Below, in pieces: positions 59,251 to 64,000 of a stretch of 64,000 bases of DNA. Location: assembly GCA_030272155.1 (NCBI GenBank), contig CP126194.1, positions 4,207,501 to 4,271,500 of the forward strand. Reading direction: 5' to 3'. The stretch is from Tetradesmus obliquus (taxonomy: Eukaryota > Chlorophyta > Chlorophyceae > Sphaeropleales > Scenedesmaceae). The notes below the pieces were generated by a model. The model was given only the letters and a program-made list of their open reading frames with translations, was not told the DNA's origin and searched no databases. Numbering within the stretch: position 1 is the first letter of the stretch; each line of letters opens with the position of its first letter. The position numbers and the translations under genes were made by a program.

Positions 59251-59751
59251 CAAGTGCATGTCAGCGCATGCAGGTAGATAAATAACCACTTATAAGCGGC
59301 TGTGAAGACAGAGGCTCCTTAGACACTGCCAAGCATCCTGCAACACCGCACGTGCAGTCAACAGTATACTACAGCGCTGCTCTGCCCTGCACTCACATGA
59401 GGCCTGGTTGTAATGCCGCCAGTCAGCTGCTGCCGTGAACTTTTCGCCTCCTTGGGACACGAAGTAGTTGTGGCAGTGCTGTCTCGAGCTGTCCGGAAGG
59501 TGGCTGCAATAGCTCTCGCTCAGCAGCTCGCCGGGCTGCTGGCTCTTAGGCTTTGACATGCTCACGCCCACTGCCACCGCAACACCGACCACGAGCAGAA
59601 CTGCGCCTGCTGCGATCGCCCATTTCTGCACTTTTGTGAGCTTTGGGCGGCGTGTGCTGTCAGAGGTGATGGAAAAGCTGTCGACAGAGTCACCATCGTT
59701 GCACAGGTGCTGTGCCCGATCACCCGCACAGCTGGGGCTTCCAGGCTTCAT
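55006..59751 (-). CDS. GH79-like glycosidase with N-terminal membrane anchor
   Basis: Ten exons join in phase: 59751-59397, 59194-59060, 58872-58470, 58224-58107, 57651-57501, 57192-57105, 56829-56686, 56201-56021, 55706-55548 and 55356-55006, giving 694 residues. Residues 44-65 form one hydrophobic helix (WAIAAGAVLLVVGVAVAVGV) after a short polar N-terminus, as in a type II membrane protein. Residues about 85-163 are Cys-rich (CSGIDADCLNAD, CRPLQEGAACGDKQRCMSGV). A Ser/Pro-rich linker then leads to a TIM-barrel glycosidase. GFELGNE plus PEFW holds the likely acid/base Glu337, with the codon immediately before a splice junction. RISETNSM holds the likely nucleophile Glu461. The final exon looks like the C-terminal beta domain. 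GH79 includes beta-glucuronidases and heparanase, so the substrate is probably a uronic-acid polysaccharide, perhaps of the cell wall, but this is inference. Confidence 0.85.
56533..56583 (-). repeat. decayed copy of GH79 exon 7 end with donor
   Basis: Plus-strand CTCACATGGAGTTGTCTCGC followed by TGATGCACACAGGCAG mirrors 56681-56731, which spans the exon 7 end (ETNSM) and its donor. The copy lies about 150 bp downstream in intron 7 and still has a usable-looking GTGAGA. It encodes a diverged version of the nucleophile motif region. Confidence 0.85.
57721..57790 (-). repeat. decayed copy of GH79 exon 5 start with acceptor
   Basis: CCTTCTCATCATAGCCGCCC then AGGCCAGT(C/G)GGCCAGAACT repeats about 57597-57660, the first part of exon 5 with its acceptor (GCCGTAG). 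It lies about 120 bp upstream in intron 4. Both copies are followed by a CAG tract on the plus strand, so tract and exon edge were duplicated together. Confidence 0.88.
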
Positions 59752-60464
59752 ACTTGCAAACGCCAAGAAACCAAAGAATAGACGTATGTAGGCGTTCAGC
59801 TATTGGATCGCTGCGCACCGTTTCCGGGGTACCAGAAGCACCCGCCAAAACTTGCGCGCTAGCTTGATCGTGCGATCTGCGTGCTTAAATAGTTCTAGCA
59901 TGCACTTCACAACAATACAGTGTCACAGATGGTCCGAAGCAGCCTGGCCACTGTTTGCAACAATGAGCACGGGAAATGACATGCTCGGCTGCGAGGAGAG
60001 TGCCATGTTCACGCGCCTGCTTCGAGCCCGATGCACGCAATAGTATCAACTGCTTCATATGACTTATTACGCTTTGCATCACAGACACTCGTGATGTTCC
60101 TGAACATCGCGGTTCAAACCGACCCAACGATCACGAAGAATGACCCACGCGTGTCGAGAGTGAGCGCGGCCATGCCCACTTTGCCAATTGGTTGACAAGA
60201 GGTCATCAATAGGCTTCAATTCTAGGCGACATCATAACAACGGTGCTGTACTGCACCAGCTGTCTCTACAAGGACCCAGCACAGCACTGCATGCATGCAT
60301 CATCGGGGCCTAAAGAGCGCAAGCAACCCTAGCAGTGCACTGACACCCCAACACCGCACACTGAACAATAGCAGGTCGATCTCGACTACAACTTTCTCCC
60401 TCACTGAGCGATTTGCCGGCCAGCAGCAGAATGCTGCGGCTTGTCGTTATCGCTGCTGCTGCTG
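59752..60464. other. intergenic between lipase 3' end and GH79 start
   Basis: About 710 bp separate two minus-strand genes. It should contain the lipase 3' UTR and the GH79 promoter. No TATA box or gene is evident. Confidence 0.5.
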
Positions 60465-63400
60465 CTACTGCTGCTGTCTCTGCCCGACAACCTGCTGCTT
60501 CACTCCTCGCAATGCTGCTGCCTCTAGCTCCTGCGCATAGCTGCCATGATGATGATCCAGCCAGTACTGAGCATACTTCAGCGGACTCACAAGTTTAGAC
60601 AAGGCAGCTCCGAAGCCTCCTGCCACACTGCTGCTGCTGCCTGCATCACTGGTAGCAGCAGCATCCATGAAGCTGCCTGCAGTGCTGCTGCTGCCGTCTG
60701 CTTTCCGGCTTTCACCAGGCTTGGGTGCCAGGAAGCTGAGCTCGGTCTCAATCTCGTGCGAGTCGAGGGGCACCACCTCTGAGCCACCTGCAGCATGGCA
60801 GACAGCAAGACTGTTAGGCGCATGCTTAGGTTGCAGCTTGCCTGAAAGGTGCTTCTGATGAATGACAGACGCGATATGACATGCAGCAAACGGCAACAAC
60901 GTATACATTTCATTTCCATGTTGCAGGAGCGCAGCGCATTGCAGAAAGAGCTGCCGCACCTCATATACTGGCATAACGCAGCCCAAACGCTGCATCAACA
61001 CACTCCAACAGCACCATAAACCATGATGCAGATGACTGCAAATAACCGCAGCGCCTCACCCTCTGGCGTCCACTTGATCAGGTGCACCTGCCCCACGCTC
61101 TCAAACAGGAAGCGCCCGGGGCTTAGCGGGCTGCCCTGCCCAGCCAGCAGCTGCCGCAGCTGCAGCAGGCCCTGCACCGCGCCCCAGCTGCTGAGCAGCT
61201 CAAAGGTGGGGTCCACAGACAGCAGCGCACGCGGCACGCTGCGGCAGCAGCAGCAGACAACAGTGTTAATTGCGGGTTTATGCAATACATGCAGCTCAAA
61301 GGTGGGGTCCACAGACAGCAGCGCACGGGGGACACTGCGGCAGCAGCAGATTTTAGTACAGAATGCAGCGACACAGTGACATCATGTCACTGTCATGTGG
61401 TGCTCCGTACAAACTCAGCATCGCGCCATCATCAATGTTTGTCATTAGTATGGAGCCATGTGCTGGTTCTTACTACACACAGCGGACAGGATTGCTGCTG
61501 CTTCAAACCAGCTCCAGCTGTAGCTGGTGCCCCTGCAGCAGCAGTCGGTCGTGCGTGTCGACATCAACTCAACCATGTGGCAGTGCCACACTCGCCAGCG
61601 CACCCAGACACACTCACGGGTCGTTTTCCAGCACAAAGTTCTTCACGCAGTCACTTGGCAGCCGCAGCGCCTGCAGCACGCGGTGGCCGCCACCACCCTG
61701 CAGGGCAGCAGACATCAAGGTCAAGCCAATATATAGCAGCACTGAAGCAACAGCAGCAAACTGGCCAATCTGTGTCTCGTGGCAGCAGGTTCATACGAGG
61801 GTGCAGGAGCGTGTGCAGCAGAGTGTGCTCGGTACTTCTGACAGGCTGGCAGCGCAACAAGACGTGCTCACACCATGGCAGTGCAACATGATTATAGTTG
61901 TCAGTTGTCAGCAGCTGCATCAACATTGACTGACTTATGTCCAGGCAGAGCCGCATGCGCTGCAGCTGCTGCCCACCTGCTCATGGGCCAGCACTGGTGG
62001 CGAGCCAAATGTGTAACAGCTGGGGCTGCTGCTGTGACGCCTGCACGCGGCAGCAACACAAATGAGCTTTGCCTAATTCAGCTGACATGGTTCAACGCAA
62101 CCAATAATCTGCCATGGCTGCAGGCCTCGCAGCATGTTTGCTGGTAGCGGAGGCTTGAATTGTGTTGGTCGACTGCTGATGATGTGGCGCAGGTGATGAT
62201 CTGCTACAGTTGCTGGTACTGCTGCTGCTGCTGCTGCTGCAGTTGCTGTGCTGGGAGCCTGCCACTCACCGCCTGCTCTGCAGCTGGTACTGCACCATGG
62301 TCAGCATTGCAAGCGATCCACCTGCGCAGTCAAGTCAAGTTTGTTTTCAAATCCTTGGCTGGCGAGCCATTGAGCAAATTTCAAACAGTGTGGCGTCCTG
62401 CGAACTTGCAAACACAGTAATGATGGGCAGTAACAGCTGCCAAGCATGACAACGTGCATTGCCTGCATGTGACATCTAGCTGTAGCACAGGCCCGGGTCA
62501 TACAGCAGCAGATGCAGCAGATGCAGCAGCAATAACTGCCCACCCACATCCCTACTATCACTATCTACACGCACCCAGGCTGTGTCCTGCGAAGCAAATG
62601 GGCATGCCCACGTCATCGGCTTGGTCAAAGTATGGCCGCAGCTGGTCAAACATTGACTCCGCCAGCTCAGCCACCCCGTCATGTGCCACAAGCGGCACAG
62701 CCCCAGCTGCTACTGCTGCTGTCCCTGCTGTGCCCTTGCCATTGCTGCTGCTGCTGCTGCTGCCAGGTGTTGCTGCAGCACTTGACGTGGCTGCATTGCG
62801 GGTCTTGGGCTGTATGCGTGGGAAGTGTGCGGGCCACAAGCGCATGAGCGCCTGAGACAGCTTTGTCTGCAGTGGCATTGACACGGGCAGGCGGGCAGCA
62901 ACAGTGCAGCAGACACGGGCAGCAGCTGCTCAGCGCACGACACTCTGGCAGCCAGGGTCATTTGAAGGCAGCTTTGCCATGCAGCCTATCCATGAGAAAG
63001 CACTAAACCCAACAGCTGGTCTGAAACCAGATGCGCAGTACAAAACGAGTCAAACAGCATGTTCAACCAACACTTGCTGCAAACCGCGTGCATTGTGCGC
63101 ATGTCAGGTGTGCTGCGGCACAATCTCTGTTTCCTTGCTGCAGCGCCACACCCACCGAGTCAACGTCCTGCGCAGACCACTGCACGCCCCGCATGAAGAT
63201 GAAGCGCTCGCGCCTGCCGCCAGGCACCGCACACGCATCAGCATCATCATCCGAGATGTGCCCGCCTCTGCTGCCGCCGTTGCTGCTGCTCCTGCTGCCA
63301 GCTGCTGTGCGCTGCCTGACTGTTGAGCAGAAGTGTGCATGGGGCACAACACCATCCACAATGAACCTGCAGAACACAAAACAACAGCAGCAGCAGCAGC

Positions 63401-64000
63401 AGCAGCAGCATACTAGCAGTGCAGATCAAGCGACAGCTGCTGTGCAATGTATGCGGTCCGCTCTTGCATTTTGGGTTTACTGGCACAAGCATGGCCGGAT
63501 GCCTGCAGCGCTGCTGCACTGCTGTTTGTATGCAGATCACTGTAATTGCTGCTTCCCTTTGAAACTGCTACTGCTGCTGCTGCTGCTGCAGTGCCTGCCG
63601 CTCTTCGCACATCCACATCATGCCTAACCAACAGCTTGTGCACCAAACACTGCACCCACCAGCCGGTGAACGCGTTGCGCCCATGCGCCACCAGCGTCAG
63701 CTGCGCGTGCTGCTGCTGTATGCGGGCTTGCAGCTCATCAGGCATCACATAGCACAGGCCAGACCACGCGGCTATCTGTGCAGCTCGATGCAGCTCCTGC
63801 CAGCTCAGAGCCTGCTTCTGCATGGTGGAAACCTGCTGCTGCTGCTGCTGCTGCTGCTGCGCCTGCTGCTGCTCCCTGCGCTCTTGCTGCAGTGGCTGCT
63901 CGTGGGTTCGGCCTGCTGGGTCAGACTGCTGCTGGTATCCCTGCAGGCGTGTAGTGGCAGGTAGCAGCATGTCAATCAGGAAGTGAGGACGGTATCTCTG
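60465..64000 (-). CDS. class 3 lipase, PLIP-like (plastid phospholipase A1 type), 3' part
   Basis: Eight exons are seen: 64000-63660 (open at the window edge), 63366-63156, 62866-62575, 62321-62270, 62040-61977, 61697-61618, 61238-61060 and 60787-60465 (TAG). All join in phase. Family landmarks in order are WSGLCYVMPDEL, RFIFMRGVQWSAQDVDS, LMRLWPAHFPR, GVAELAESMFDQLRPYFDQA, the nucleophile elbow CFAGHSLGGSLAML (Ser in GHSLG), SCYTFGSPPVLA, VLENDPVPRAL (likely catalytic Asp) and YWLDHHHGSYAQEL (likely catalytic His). This order matches plant plastid lipases that release fatty acids from membrane glycerolipids. The plastid location cannot be tested because the N-terminus is outside the window. 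Introns are rich in CTG tracts, and intron 6 carries a copy of the exon 7 start. Confidence 0.88.
61264..61345 (-). repeat. decayed copy of lipase exon (61238-61060) start with acceptor
   Basis: Plus-strand GCTCAAAGGTGGGGTCCACA, then GACAGCAGCGCACG, and CTGCGGCAGCAGCAG occurs at 61197-61250 and again at about 61295-61345. The second occurrence lies upstream of the exon in transcription, inside the preceding intron, and still has a CCGCAG acceptor. Confidence 0.88.

Overview
This window looks like nuclear DNA of a green alga (Chlorophyta, probably Chlorophyceae). The genes carry many short exons with GT-AG introns. CAG/CTG trinucleotide tracts are everywhere, proteins have long Ala/Gln/Ser inserts, and the products are eukaryotic: a proteasome activator of the PA200 type, mitochondrial ETF-alpha, a PLIP-like class 3 lipase and BTB-Kelch proteins. 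No bacterial operon, rRNA, CRISPR array or convincing tRNA was seen. The species cannot be named from the sequence alone. All gene models come from joining splice sites by eye. Reading phase was kept at every junction except where stated.

Layout, left to right. 1-2.9 kb: 3' part of an EF-hand gene (+). 3.4-5.9 kb: F-box/leucine-rich-repeat pseudogene (+). 6.9-21.7 kb: three tandem paralogues encoding BTB-Kelch-like proteins (+), separated by about 2.3-2.9 kb of non-coding DNA. 22.5-24.4 kb: first copy of an unclassified dispersed element. 24.4-28.2 kb: mostly non-coding, with one small candidate membrane protein. 28.2-42.2 kb: one 21-exon gene for PSME4/PA200 (-). 42.6-45.8 kb: ETFA (+), head-to-head with PSME4. 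46.3-48.2 kb: second copy of the dispersed element, inverted. 48.2-52.1 kb: no supported gene. 52.2-53.8 kb: unrecognised two-exon gene (-). 55.0-59.8 kb: ten-exon GH79-like glycosidase with an N-terminal membrane anchor (-). 60.5-64.0 kb: 3' part of a PLIP-like lipase gene (-), running off the right edge.

The genes have unrelated jobs: protein turnover, mitochondrial beta-oxidation electron transfer, polysaccharide cleavage, lipid hydrolysis and possible ubiquitin-ligase adaptors. The only local gene-family expansion is the BTB-Kelch cluster, whose three members share only one clear intron position.

The most striking pattern cuts across genes. In at least eleven places an intron holds one or more decayed tandem copies of the adjoining exon edge, usually with the splice site still present. 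The extreme case is a 26-unit, 24-bp array made from a 5' splice site in the first BTB-Kelch gene. The stop-codon end of PSME4 has been copied in the same way. This suggests that tandem duplication across exon-intron boundaries is a major way introns grow in this genome.
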